The notes beneath the pieces are model-generated. The model was not told where the DNA came from. It searched no databases and worked only from the letters and a program-made list of their open reading frames with translations. Positions 45,373-54,138 of a stretch of 64,000 nucleotides of DNA are shown here, in pieces. This DNA is from Arthrobacter globiformis. Lineage in GTDB: Bacteria; Actinomycetota; Actinomycetes; Actinomycetales; Micrococcaceae. The stretch is taken from positions 1,488,001-1,552,000 of the forward strand of contig NZ_JAUSXI010000001.1 of assembly GCF_030815865.1 (NCBI RefSeq). The letters run 5' to 3'. Position numbers and translations under genes: made by a program. The first letter of the stretch is position 1. Each line of letters begins with the position of its first letter.

Positions 45373-45882
45373 TTGCAGATCAACGAACAGATGCTGAAAG
45401 ATGACGGGTTCGCTGGATTCAGACCATTTGAGGAGCTGGATATCAACCGGGTTCCACGGGCCCCCGGAATCTACGTAGTGCTCAAACCCGAGGGCTTCGA
45501 GCGGGTGTTCCTTGCGAAGAGCTTGGGAGCCCGCTTCAAGAAGCGGGATCCATCAATGCTCCAACCCGCTTTGGAGGCGGAATGGATCGAGAACGCGGAT
45601 GTCCTGTACATCGGAAAGGCCAGCCCAGGAAGCACGGGCAACCGCGGACTGCGAAAGCATATTCAAGAGTTCACTGACTTCGGCCGCGGGAAGCCTGTCG
45701 GCCATTGGGACGGGCGGCTCATTTGGCAACTCGCCAACTCCCAATCGCTGGTTATCGCGTGGAAGGAGTTGGCAGCAGATGAGGTGAATCATGCCGAAGC
45801 CGCCTTCCACGCGGAGTTCGTCAGGATTTACGGAAAGCTGCCCTTCGCCAACTTGGTCCAAGCCAGGACGAAGGGAGTTTAG
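45373..45882 (+). CDS. GIY-YIG-like stand-alone protein
   Basis: A 169-residue protein from TTG 45373, which has AAGGA seven bases before; an ATG six codons later lacks a site. PGIYVVL near 31 and DVLYIGKAS near 76 are the two strands of a GIY-YIG nuclease fold, followed by RGLRKHIQEF and, near the end, AEAAFHAEFVRIYGKLPFAN where the family has its Glu and Asn. The spacing between GIY and YIG is about 45 residues, longer than in classical homing enzymes. It may cut DNA or bind it. It is isolated in the accessory region; a link to restriction or repair is possible but not shown. Confidence 0.7.
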   Translation: MQINEQMLKDDGFAGFRPFEELDINRVPRAPGIYVVLKPEGFERVFLAKSLGARFKKRDPSMLQPALEAEWIENADVLYIGKASPGSTGNRGLRKHIQEFTDFGRGKPVGHWDGRLIWQLANSQSLVIAWKELAADEVNHAEAAFHAEFVRIYGKLPFANLVQARTKGV

Positions 45883-45890
45883 GCGTTGAA

Positions 45891-46027
45891 GGCGCCGGCG
45901 ACTTCTCCTTTCCCCACGCCTCACGGTGCGCGAGCAGCGTTTCCTCGTCCATGAGCACGCTCTCCACATGCGGGTGCACCGCGCTGAACCGATCCGTTTG
46001 AAGTTTTCTGTCGCGGGTTAAGACCAC
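45891..46027 (-). pseudogene. Possible coding remnant, unidentified
   Basis: From GTG 46027 the minus strand reads VVLTRDRKLQTDRFSAVHPH then VESVLMDEETLLAHREAWGK, with protein-like composition, before running into the end of the GIY-YIG gene on the other strand. No family recognised and the true end is unclear. Confidence 0.3.
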
Positions 46028-46118
46028 GGCCCACCAATGCGGAGGTGCTATCCGGGGGCGGTGGGTGCATACTGGCGGCAGCGCCAGAAGGCGTGGTCCC
46101 GCGGGAGTGGTGAGGCTG

Positions 46119-46547
46119 ATGGTTGATTCAGACTTTGATGGCGTGGTCGAGCGTCTGCGTGCCGCGCTGGCCGAAATCCTGAAGGGGGATCCTGCGCCCT
46201 GTCAGGCGCTGTTCGCCAAGAACGACGAGGTGACGCTGGCCAATCCTTTCGGCGGCGTTTCCCGAGGGCGGGACAACGTCGCGGCCAGCATCGCCAAGGC
46301 GGCGGCGATCTACCGTGACGGTGAGGTCGTGTCCATGGAAAACCAGGCCACCGCCGTCGTCGGGGACCTTGCCTACGTGGTGCTGATCGAGCGGTTCAGG
46401 GTTCGGGTTGCGGGACGGGCCGATCTAGACGACGTGGCCCTGCGCACGACGAACATCTATCGTCGGGAGGGCAACGAATGGCTACTTGTCCACCGCCAGG
46501 CCGATCCCCGGGTCGATGCACAGGCGCCCGAGTCGGTAGTCCAGTAA
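46119..46547 (+). CDS. SnoaL/NTF2-like protein
   Basis: A 142-residue protein of the SnoaL-like/DUF4440 fold: FDGVVERLRAALAEILKGDP, LANPFGGVSRGRDNVAAS, TTNIYRREGNEWLLVHRQAD. Members are cone-shaped binding proteins or small enzymes; the specific role is unknown. ATG 46119 with GTGAGG is chosen over a GTG 18 codons upstream. Codon use is typical for the genome. No operon partner. Confidence 0.82.
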   Translation: MVDSDFDGVVERLRAALAEILKGDPAPCQALFAKNDEVTLANPFGGVSRGRDNVAASIAKAAAIYRDGEVVSMENQATAVVGDLAYVVLIERFRVRVAGRADLDDVALRTTNIYRREGNEWLLVHRQADPRVDAQAPESVVQ

Positions 46548-46680
46548 TTTGGTCTCCACAGTTTGTTTTATTTGTGGGTTCTGCTTCGGGGCGGACTGCA
46601 CTACCTTTCTTCTATGGCCATGGGCAACGTTGCCCTGACCCCTTATAGGAATTTCTACTCAGTGAGGAGTGGGAAAGGTC

Positions 46681-47418
46681 ATGCCCTTACGGACCAAAAT
46701 TTTTCTTGGTGTCCTCGTCTTGTTGCTGGTTGTCGGCGGGGGAGTGTTTTTGTACAACGACAACATAAAAAGGAGCCGAGCCGGGGAGTACAACCCCGAG
46801 ATAAGTCCTGCAGATTTCACCACCAACATAACCAATAAGTACTTCGCACTCCCTGTCGGCAAGAAAATGACTTATGAGACGACCGACCAAGGAGGAGTCA
46901 CCGAACGGATCGAGATTGAGATCCTGCCGGAGAAGATGCAGATAGAGGGCTTTGAGACAGTCGTCTATCTGGACAAGGAATACAAGAATGGGCAGCTGGT
47001 GGAGGAGACCAGGGACTACCTCGCGCAACACAAGAACGGCGACGTGTGGTACTTCGGGGAAGATGTGAATAACTACTGGAATGGGCTGCTACTGCACCAC
47101 TCGGGCAGCTTCCTCCACGGAAAAGATGGAGCAAAAGCCGGGATTTGGATGAAGGCCGACCAGCGCGTTGGTGATTCCTATCGGCAGGAATTCTACATTG
47201 GCAGCGCGGAGGACATGAGGGATACCGTCGCCACCGGCCAGACCGTTTCCACGAAAACCGGCAAATACACCGACTGCGTCAAGGTCTACGACTGGACGCC
47301 GCTTGAGAAGAACTCACGGGAGCACAAATATTACTGCCCCCAGGTCAAGTCGTTGGTCCTGACCGAGGACCTGCAGACGGGCAGCCGGTCAGAACTCGTA
47401 AATGTTGTCCAGCCCTAG
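46681..47418 (+). CDS. Membrane-anchored unknown protein, atypical composition
   Basis: A 245-residue protein with one N-terminal membrane segment (residues 5-25, KIFLGVLVLLLVVGGGVFLY) and an exported domain: NITNKYFALPVGKKMTYETT, VYLDKEYKNGQLVEETRDYL, DVWYFGEDVNNY. Lys, Asn and Tyr are frequent and third-position GC is low compared with neighbours, so recent transfer is likely. Similar NKYF-L-PG proteins occur in distant bacteria (from memory). ATG 46681 is chosen, with AGGAG 13 bases and AAAGG 2 bases upstream; GTG 46669 is an alternative. Confidence 0.72.
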   Translation: MPLRTKIFLGVLVLLLVVGGGVFLYNDNIKRSRAGEYNPEISPADFTTNITNKYFALPVGKKMTYETTDQGGVTERIEIEILPEKMQIEGFETVVYLDKEYKNGQLVEETRDYLAQHKNGDVWYFGEDVNNYWNGLLLHHSGSFLHGKDGAKAGIWMKADQRVGDSYRQEFYIGSAEDMRDTVATGQTVSTKTGKYTDCVKVYDWTPLEKNSREHKYYCPQVKSLVLTEDLQTGSRSELVNVVQP

Positions 47419-47549
47419 GCGCAACGGGAAGGCAACGCGGGCTTGGTACCTTCGCTACGTCGGGGGAGTGCCGCCGTCGTCCGCTTCAAATCGCGCTGCC
47501 CGGGGTCCCTGCCTGAGCCCTCCGGGAAGTACCACTCCCACCGTCCGTC

Positions 47550-47610
47550 AGTTTTTGTCCAGATAATGGCCGCTAAGAGGCCTTCTGGAGCCATTATCTG
47601 GACAAAAACT
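47550..47610. repeat. Inverted repeat, copy B
   Basis: Arms 47550-47570 and 47590-47610 pair perfectly over 21 bases, core GTTTTTGTCCAGATAATGG, with a 19-base loop. It shares its core with the repeat at 15153-15223. It lies between convergent gene ends and could end both transcripts. Confidence 0.65.
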
Positions 47611-47640
47611 CCCCCCAATATTGCCGCTGGGAGACGGGCC

Positions 47641-49317
47641 TCAGCTGGCGACCGTCTCCTTTGCAGCCGTCTCCTTCGCCTTCATCCATTCGCTCAGCCA
47701 CGGGGCGCGGACGCTCGAGGTGATGCGGCAGTCGGCCACGAAGGTGCCCTTGGCACCGGCGTCGATCCAATCCGTGAGCGCGGAAAGGTCCGCGAGGGTG
47801 CGGATGATCGCGGATTCCGCCCCGATCGCGCGGGCAATCCCGCTGAAGTCCACCTCGGGGATCAGCATAGGCTTTTCGGTCAGGCCCTGCGAGCCGTACT
47901 GATGGATCTCGGCCCCGTAAGCGGCGTCGTTGTAGATCACGACGACGGCGCTGCTCGCCGCGCCCACCAGCGACTCCAGGTCGGACAGGCCCATCAGGAA
48001 TCCGCCGTCACCCGCGGCCAGCACCAGGGTGTTGCCGTCGTCCACGGCCCGGGAGGCCCCCACGGCGCTGGCCAAGCCGAGCCCGATCGACTGGTAGGCA
48101 GTTCCCACCATGACCAGGTCCTGAGGACGCGGGATGCGCCAGTACATGGGTGCCCAGCCGAGGAAGTGCCCGCCGTCCTGGACCACGGTGCGGCGTTCCG
48201 GCAGGACCGCATCCAGCGCCGTGGCAAGCGCGCGGGGGTCAAGGCGGCCGTCCGGGGTCGCCGCGGTGCCGGGGTGGTGGCAGGGCCCTTCGGCCAGCCG
48301 CTTGAGGGCTTCCGCACGCCAGGCCTTCGATGCATTGGCCTCGGACGGGGCGGCGTTATCCAGCAGCTCGAGGATCCGGCCTGCGGCGGCCTTGGCGTCC
48401 GCACTGACGAACATGTCCACCCGCGGGTTCGTCGGCTCCAAGGCGGCATCGATCTGGATCACGGTGGCGTCCGGGCCGATCAGGTGGCCGAAGCGCATGG
48501 TGAAGGGGCTCAGGCTTGCCCCCGCCACGAGTACCACGTCCGCCTCCTCCATGAGCCCGGCGGCAGTATCCGTGCCGAAGCCGCCCGCAACGCCGAGGTA
48601 TCCCTCGCCCTGCAGCAGGTTCAGCGCCAGAGCCGTCCCGGCCGTGAGCGCGCCGAGACGGTCGGCGAGTTCCCGGAGTTCGGGGCCGGCTCCGGCGAGG
48701 TGCGCACCGCGGCCGGCAAGGATGAGCGGCCGCTTCGCGCCGGCCAGCAATTCGGCCGCCCGTCCCAGCCCGCCGTCGACGGCGTCCGCAACCGTAGCTG
48801 CCGGCGGCACGGGAAGCTCTTCCTCCGCCGCCTCAAGGGCCGCCAGGTCGTACGGAATGGCGATGACGACGGCGGTCCGCCGGGCAAGTGCATACTCCAC
48901 CGCTTCCTGGGTGATGGAGCCCGTGGCTTCACGGGTGACCGTGAAGGTCGCCGCACCCAGCCCGGCGGCGATTGCCGCCTGGTCCACGTCCCAGGGGCGG
49001 GCGCCGCTGCTCGGGGCGTCCCCGGTGACGAGCACGACGGGGATCTGCGCCTGGACCGCTTCCGCGAGGGCCGTCAGGGCGTTGGTGTAACCGGGGCCGT
49101 AGGTGGTGGTCCCCGCAGCGAGGCGCCCGGATGCCCGGTAGTAGGCGTCCGCCGCCGCGATGGCGGCGCCTTCATGGCGCACGGCGGTGAAGCGGAGCCC
49201 CTCCTTCTCCGCGGCGTCCAGGAAGTAGACGTTTCCGTTGCCCATCACACCGAACACGTCGCTGAGATAGCTGCTGAGAACCTGCGCCACGCGGCCGGAC
49301 ACTGTAAGTGAAGTCAT
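47641..49317 (-). CDS. Thiamine-diphosphate-dependent enzyme, acetolactate-synthase-like
   Basis: A 558-residue enzyme with the three-domain ThDP layout. VFGVMGNGNVYFLDAAEKEG and the catalytic-type Glu in AVRHEGAAIAAADAY open the PYR domain; a central nucleotide-type domain follows (LILAGRGAHLAG); the PP domain has the GDG motif LAAGDGGFLMGLSDLE ending IYND. Such enzymes decarboxylate or join 2-oxo acids; options are phenylpyruvate/indolepyruvate decarboxylase or a synthase. ATG 49317 is preferred over an upstream frame start. Neighbours are an Lrp regulator, an aminotransferase and an amino-acid permease. Confidence 0.87.
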   Translation of the reverse strand: MTSLTVSGRVAQVLSSYLSDVFGVMGNGNVYFLDAAEKEGLRFTAVRHEGAAIAAADAYYRASGRLAAGTTTYGPGYTNALTALAEAVQAQIPVVLVTGDAPSSGARPWDVDQAAIAAGLGAATFTVTREATGSITQEAVEYALARRTAVVIAIPYDLAALEAAEEELPVPPAATVADAVDGGLGRAAELLAGAKRPLILAGRGAHLAGAGPELRELADRLGALTAGTALALNLLQGEGYLGVAGGFGTDTAAGLMEEADVVLVAGASLSPFTMRFGHLIGPDATVIQIDAALEPTNPRVDMFVSADAKAAAGRILELLDNAAPSEANASKAWRAEALKRLAEGPCHHPGTAATPDGRLDPRALATALDAVLPERRTVVQDGGHFLGWAPMYWRIPRPQDLVMVGTAYQSIGLGLASAVGASRAVDDGNTLVLAAGDGGFLMGLSDLESLVGAASSAVVVIYNDAAYGAEIHQYGSQGLTEKPMLIPEVDFSGIARAIGAESAIIRTLADLSALTDWIDAGAKGTFVADCRITSSVRAPWLSEWMKAKETAAKETVAS

Positions 49318-49437
49318 GCAGGAATCGTCAGCTCTGGATGCTCGATAGGCAAGAGAGCGTATATCTACTGGGATATTTGGCAGCCCAAGCATGGGACTAG
49401 TGAAAATATGCCCAAAGTGATCTGGGCCACGGCTTTT

Positions 49438-49941
49438 CTAGCCCGGCGTGCGGCTCTCCTGCTGCGACAGCCGGTTCAGCAGGCCGTCGAAGCGGGGCGG
49501 CATGAGTTCCAGGACTGAAATGGCCGTGCTGGTCCGCTGGATCCCGTCGATTTCCAGGATCTGGTTGGTGATGCGGTAGAGATCGGCCGTGTCCCGGGCC
49601 ACTACCTTGGCCATGAGATCCGCGTCCCCCGTGGTGGCGTGCACCTCGATGACCTCCGGAATCGCTTCGAGCCCGTTTTCCACCGCGCCCGCGCGGGTCT
49701 GGCTGATGGCCAGGGAAAGGAAAGCCATCAGGCCGTAGCCGAAGGCCGCCGGGTCCAGCCTCCGGCTGAAAGACCTGAGGGCGCCGCCGCGCTCGAGCTT
49801 CGCCAGGCGCGCATGCACGGTGTTCCGTGCGACGCCGAGTGTCCGGGAAAGTGCCAGGGCGCTGGCCTCCGGGTCCTCGTCGAGGGCGAGGATGATCCTG
49901 GCGTCCAGGGAATCGAAGGTGCGGGAATTCGGGATAGTCAT
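49438..49941 (-). CDS. Lrp/AsnC-family regulator
   Basis: A 167-residue regulator: helix-turn-helix (DARIILALDEDPEASALALS, GVARNTVHARLAKLERGG) and an AsnC/RAM ligand domain (VIEVHATTGDADLMAKVVAR). It is divergent from the aminotransferase gene and reads toward the ThDP gene on the same strand, 120 bases away. It likely senses an amino acid and controls both sides. The ATG 49941 has only a weak GGTGA site. Confidence 0.9.
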   Translation of the reverse strand: MTIPNSRTFDSLDARIILALDEDPEASALALSRTLGVARNTVHARLAKLERGGALRSFSRRLDPAAFGYGLMAFLSLAISQTRAGAVENGLEAIPEVIEVHATTGDADLMAKVVARDTADLYRITNQILEIDGIQRTSTAISVLELMPPRFDGLLNRLSQQESRTPG

Positions 49942-50034
49942 ATTTTCACCACAGACACTAGAAGTTGAGCAGAAATCCCAAGGGATCCAGAGTATCTTGC
50001 AATGTGGTCCGGGTCACTTCCATGATCAAGTCTC

Positions 50035-51144
50035 ATGACCACAGATCAGATCCGGACGGTTGCCGAAACCGCGCTCCCCATCCTGCGTGCGGCGGTTACC
50101 GGCCTCCCGTCCTATGTCCCCGGCCGGCGCAGCGCCGGCGAGGACATCGCAGCACTCGCCAGTAACGAAAGCCACCACGAACCCCTGCCCGCGGCCGCCG
50201 CCGCGGTGGCCGAAGCGGCCGGCAGGATGAACCGCTACCCGGACATGGCCGCCGTCGAGCTCCGCGAACGGATCGCCGGGCACCTCGGCGTCAGCGCCGG
50301 GGAAGTCGCAGTGGGACCCGGCAGCGTCGGCGTCCTACAGCAGATCACCACCGGGCTTTGCGACGCCGGGGATGAAGTGATCTTCGCGTGGCGGAGCTTT
50401 GAGGCCTACCCAATCCTGGTGGAGCTGGCAGGTGCCCGGCCCGTCCGCATCCCGCTGGACGACGCCGAGGGCCACGACCTCGACGCCATGGCCGCAGCCG
50501 TCACCGAACGGACCAAGGTGATCCTGGTGTGCACCCCCAACAACCCGACGGGCGTCCCGATCAGCCATGAACACATGGAGGCGTTCCTCCGTTCCGTCCG
50601 CTCTGACGTCCTCGTGGTGATCGACGAGGCCTACGTGGAATACGCCGAGGCGGGCAGTGGGCCCGACTCCCTGGCGCTCTACCGTGAGTACCCGAACGTC
50701 TGCATCCTTCGCACCTTCTCGAAGGCCTACGGACTGGCCGGCCTGCGCGTGGGATACGCCGTGGCGGCTCCGGACATCGCGGAGGGGCTGCGCCGGACCG
50801 CCATTCCCTTTGCGGTGACCGCCCTGGCCCAGAAGGCTGCCGTCGCTTCGCTGGACGCGGCCGACGAGATGGAGGCGAGGGTCGCCGTCGTCAGGGAAGA
50901 GCGCTCGCGGTTGGCTGCGCGGCTGGAAGCACAGGGCTGGAAACTGCAGCCAAGCCAAGGCAACTTCCTTTGGATCCGGGCAGACAGCGACCTCACGGCG
51001 AGGCTCGTGGCCGCCTTTGACGGAGCGGACATCCTGGTCCGCGCCTACCAGGGCGACGGCATCCGGATCACCGTTGCCGACCCCGCTTCCAACGATCGTG
51101 TGCTCCAGGTTTTGGAAGCCGTCCTGGCAGCCCACGCGGCCTGA
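50035..51144 (+). CDS. Histidinol-phosphate/aromatic aminotransferase family
   Basis: A 369-residue fold-type I PLP enzyme of the HisC family. ALASNESHHEPLP, VGPGSVGVLQQITTGL, CTPNNPTG, VIDEAYVEY and TFSKAYGLAGLRVGY (PLP lysine) are present. A dedicated hisC would sit in a his operon; here it neighbours an amino-acid permease and a ThDP enzyme, so transamination of an aromatic or other amino acid to its 2-oxo acid is more likely. ATG 50035 has no strong site; 50 bases of promoter are shared with the Lrp gene. Confidence 0.9.
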   Translation: MTTDQIRTVAETALPILRAAVTGLPSYVPGRRSAGEDIAALASNESHHEPLPAAAAAVAEAAGRMNRYPDMAAVELRERIAGHLGVSAGEVAVGPGSVGVLQQITTGLCDAGDEVIFAWRSFEAYPILVELAGARPVRIPLDDAEGHDLDAMAAAVTERTKVILVCTPNNPTGVPISHEHMEAFLRSVRSDVLVVIDEAYVEYAEAGSGPDSLALYREYPNVCILRTFSKAYGLAGLRVGYAVAAPDIAEGLRRTAIPFAVTALAQKAAVASLDAADEMEARVAVVREERSRLAARLEAQGWKLQPSQGNFLWIRADSDLTARLVAAFDGADILVRAYQGDGIRITVADPASNDRVLQVLEAVLAAHAA

Positions 51145-51213
51145 AACCCCCATCCGCTCCACCCTTACCCGTTCCACCTTTACCCGTTCGACAGACAACC
51201 CAGAGGACTCCCC

Positions 51214-52638
51214 ATGGAACAACAGACAATGACGTCTGCCCCGGCGCTTGGCGCCGCCCTGAAACCCCGGCAGCTCACAATGATGGGACTCGGAAGCGCC
51301 ATCGGCGCGGGTCTCTTCATCGGTTCGGGCGCCGGCATTCAGGCCGCCGGCCCGGCGGTGCTGATTTCTTACCTGGTCGCCGGCACCCTCATCATCCTCG
51401 TGATGTGGGCCCTTGGTGAGATGGCTGCCGCCAACCCGGACAGCGGTGCCTTCTCCGTCTATACCGCCCGGGCCTTCGGACCAGTGGCCGGCGCCACCGT
51501 GGGCTGGCTCTGGTGGCTGCAGCTGGTGGTGGTCATCGCGGCTGAAGCGCTGGGTGCGGCAGGTCTGCTTTCCACGATCTTCCCCGCCCTGCCGGTATGG
51601 CTGATGGCCTTCGTGTTCATCGCGGTGCTTACCGCCGTGAACCTCACCCGGGTGAAGAACTTCGGTGAATTCGAGTTCTGGTTCGCGCTGCTCAAGGTGG
51701 CAGCAATCGTCGGGTTCCTCCTCATCGGCGTTGCCCTCCTTTTCGGCTGGCTGCCGGGCGTCCAGTCACCGGGCGTGGCCAACTTCACTGGGGGCGATTT
51801 CGCCCCGCACGGTTTCGCGGGGATCGCCACGGCGCTCTTCGTGGTGGCTTTCGCATTCGGCGGCACCGAGATTGTCTCCGTGGCCGCAGCCGAGACCCAG
51901 GATCCTGCCCGCAGCGTCGGAATGGCCGTCCGCACCGTCCTCTGGCGCATCCTCATCTTCTACATCGGTGCGATCTTCATCATCGCGGCTGTGGTGCCCG
52001 TGGGGTCGGCGGGCCTGAAGAGCCCGTTCGCTGCCGTACTGGAGGCTGCGGGCATGCCCGGCGCAGCCACCGCCATCACCCTGGTTGCCGTCGCGGCGCT
52101 TCTCTCTGCCCTCAACGCCAACCTCTACGGCGCTTCCCGGATGGCGTTCTCGCTCGCCGAGCGGGGTGAAGCGCCGCGGTCGCTCGCTTTCTTGTCCAAG
52201 GCCCGGGTACCGGTTGTCGCAGTCCTGGCCAGCGTCTCCTTCGGCGTCGTCACGGCCGTGCTCGAGGTGGCCTTCCCGGAGAAGGTTCTTCCCCTCCTGC
52301 TGAACATCGTCGGCTCGACATCCCTGCTGGTGTGGACTTCCGCCCTGGTCGCCCAACTTGCATTGCGTCTCCGCGCGGACCGTGAGGGAACCTTCCTTCC
52401 GTTGCGGATGGCGGGCTTCCCCTGGCTGACGGGTCTTGGCCTGCTCATTCTGGCGGCCATCTTCACGGTCGGCTTCATCGGCGAGGATTCCCGTCCCCAG
52501 CTCCTGAGCACGTTCGCCCTCGTGGCGGTCCTGGCGGCGGCGAACTGGCTGCACCACCGTTCCATGAAGCGCTCCGCCAAGATTCCGGCGCGCGTGGAGT
52601 CTTCGGAGCGCGCCGAGCCTCCGGTGCTCATCGACTGA
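51214..52638 (+). CDS. APC-family amino-acid permease
   Basis: A 474-residue permease with 12 predicted segments and the amino-acid-transporter opening RQLTMMGLGSAIGAGLFIGSG, then GEMAAANPDSGAFSVY and FAFGGTEIVSVAAAE, as in AroP/GabP-type carriers. ATG 51214 follows GAGGA. It lies 69 bases after the aminotransferase, so both are probably one transcript ending at the hairpin at 52667. Confidence 0.92.
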   Translation: MEQQTMTSAPALGAALKPRQLTMMGLGSAIGAGLFIGSGAGIQAAGPAVLISYLVAGTLIILVMWALGEMAAANPDSGAFSVYTARAFGPVAGATVGWLWWLQLVVVIAAEALGAAGLLSTIFPALPVWLMAFVFIAVLTAVNLTRVKNFGEFEFWFALLKVAAIVGFLLIGVALLFGWLPGVQSPGVANFTGGDFAPHGFAGIATALFVVAFAFGGTEIVSVAAAETQDPARSVGMAVRTVLWRILIFYIGAIFIIAAVVPVGSAGLKSPFAAVLEAAGMPGAATAITLVAVAALLSALNANLYGASRMAFSLAERGEAPRSLAFLSKARVPVVAVLASVSFGVVTAVLEVAFPEKVLPLLLNIVGSTSLLVWTSALVAQLALRLRADREGTFLPLRMAGFPWLTGLGLLILAAIFTVGFIGEDSRPQLLSTFALVAVLAAANWLHHRSMKRSAKIPARVESSERAEPPVLID

Positions 52639-52666
52639 ACCCCGGCTTGGGGATTCCGCGCAAAGT

Positions 52667-52701
52667 GGAGGGCGCGTCCGGCCTGGCCGGGCGCGCCCTC
52701 C
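52667..52701. terminator. Bidirectional terminator-type hairpin
   Basis: GGAGGGCGCGTCCGG (52667-52681) pairs with CCGGGCGCGCCCTCC (52687-52701) with one mismatch. It lies between the permease and the convergent 52723-53301 gene. Confidence 0.75.
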
Positions 52702-52722
52702 TGCACTGTTCTGGCTCTTGAG

Positions 52723-53301
52723 CTATGAGGCGGCCGCATTGAAGCCGGGGTCGGTGGTCGCAGTCTCCAGGAGCCGGTCGAAGCTGCTGATTCCGTAATC
52801 CGGTGGCGCAGCCGCGATGACGATCCGCGTCGTGGTGACCACCTCGGTCTTCGGCTTGTCATTCTGCTTCGGCTTCGGTGAGCGCTGCGGGATGACCTTC
52901 AGGTGCAGGCCTGACACCCCGTTCACAGACAGGGGCAGGCTCCCGCCGTCGACGAGAAGCGAGCGGAGCTCATCCGGCGAGAGTTGCTTGGTCCGGTCCG
53001 CCGTCAATTCGAGAATCACTTCGTTCACTGTGGCAGTTAGACGCTGCAGGAACGCCCGCTCACTCGCACTCTTGGCCCGGATGCCCAGCGCCGTGAAGGC
53101 GGTGGCGAAGAGCGCGACAAACAGCATTGTGGCGCCGACGTCCCGAAGGCCGGGCACGAAGAGCATCAGGATCAGGCACACGACGAATCCGACGACGGAA
53201 AACCCGCCGAACATGGCGCCCGCTTCTTCGCCCGGCCTGCCGGTCCATTGCTTGGAGGTGAAGCTGCAGACTTCCCGGGACTCGGTCCGTGGAGTTGGCA
53301 T
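52723..53301 (-). CDS. Unknown membrane protein
   Basis: A 192-residue protein with two membrane segments near 30-75 (GGFSVVGFVVCLILMLFVPG, ATMLFVALFATAFTALGI) and a soluble C-terminal part with LTATVNEVILELTADRTKQL. No family recognised. ATG 53301 follows the stop of the upstream gene by two bases and has GGGAAC as site, so the two genes are co-translated partners. Confidence 0.75.
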   Translation of the reverse strand: MPTPRTESREVCSFTSKQWTGRPGEEAGAMFGGFSVVGFVVCLILMLFVPGLRDVGATMLFVALFATAFTALGIRAKSASERAFLQRLTATVNEVILELTADRTKQLSPDELRSLLVDGGSLPLSVNGVSGLHLKVIPQRSPKPKQNDKPKTEVVTTTRIVIAAAPPDYGISSFDRLLETATTDPGFNAAAS

Positions 53302-53303
53302 GA

Positions 53304-54011
53304 TCAGTTCCCTTTCACTTCCAGTAAGGCCTCGGCCAGGATGATTGCCTCCCGTGCTTCCCGGAGACTTTCCCGAAGGCCCGGATCCGGGAAACCGAGG
53401 CTGGTGCCCTCCGGGGAGACAGCAAGATCATCGGCGACCTTCCGCAGATTGTCCCGCTCCAGCGCGAGCATCCGCGACGATGTCAGCTTGACTCTGCTCT
53501 TCTCCAGCTCAAACAGCGATGTGTCGATCTGGTCCCGGCGCGCACGGATCGCGCGGCACACCCCCTGCACGCGCTGCGTGCGGCTGGTGAACATCCGCTC
53601 CATCTTGGCTGCAACGTCATGAAGTTCCCTCAGGGTGCTGTATCTGCGCGCTTCATGCGTTCCGCTGTGCCGGGCCAGGAGCTGACTGATGAGCGAGAGA
53701 CGCTGACGCCATAGCTCGAGCCCTGTCTGGTTCTGGGTGACGAGCAGTTCCGCAGCGCTCAGGGCCGTGGCAAGGGCGTCCCGCCGCGGAGTCAGCTTGC
53801 CGGCCGCTGCGTCCAGCCGCGCGATGAACTCTCCGTAGTTGTCGAGCGCGGGTGCTTCCTCCCAGCTCGCCACCGCCATGGTGGGGCGGGCAGGCGGCCC
53901 GTTGGACGCCGTCGAACTTTCCTTTGGTGTTCCGATACGCGGGGGTGTTGGCGGCTTTCGCGGCGGAACAGCGCGGGGTTCTGATCCGGAGTCAGGTGCG
54001 CCGTCACTCAT
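53304..54011 (-). CDS. Unknown coiled-coil protein
   Basis: A 235-residue protein: a Pro/Ser-rich first 45 residues (RAVPPRKPPTPPRIGTPK), then long helices likely to form coiled coil (YGEFIARLDAAAGKLTPRRD, RRDQIDTSLFELEKSRVKLT, LRESLREAREAIILAEALLE). No enzyme motif. First gene of a two-gene unit with the membrane protein that follows; together they may form a membrane-tethered complex (inference). Confidence 0.75.
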   Translation of the reverse strand: MSDGAPDSGSEPRAVPPRKPPTPPRIGTPKESSTASNGPPARPTMAVASWEEAPALDNYGEFIARLDAAAGKLTPRRDALATALSAAELLVTQNQTGLELWRQRLSLISQLLARHSGTHEARRYSTLRELHDVAAKMERMFTSRTQRVQGVCRAIRARRDQIDTSLFELEKSRVKLTSSRMLALERDNLRKVADDLAVSPEGTSLGFPDPGLRESLREAREAIILAEALLEVKGN

Positions 54012-54138
54012 GATCGATCGTCCCCATTCATGATCCGTTCAAGGCAGCCTCACACCGCCACGAACGAAGCAGGAGCGCCTGCGCACCTGCCTGTGAAAGC
54101 TCATTGTAGAGCGAGGGACCGACGTTGTCTGCGGGCTT

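Noticed and set aside
47443-49311. Long plus-strand frame of 622 codons
   Set aside because: It mirrors the ThDP enzyme gene; long antisense frames are common at this GC. The real gene has family motifs on the minus strand.
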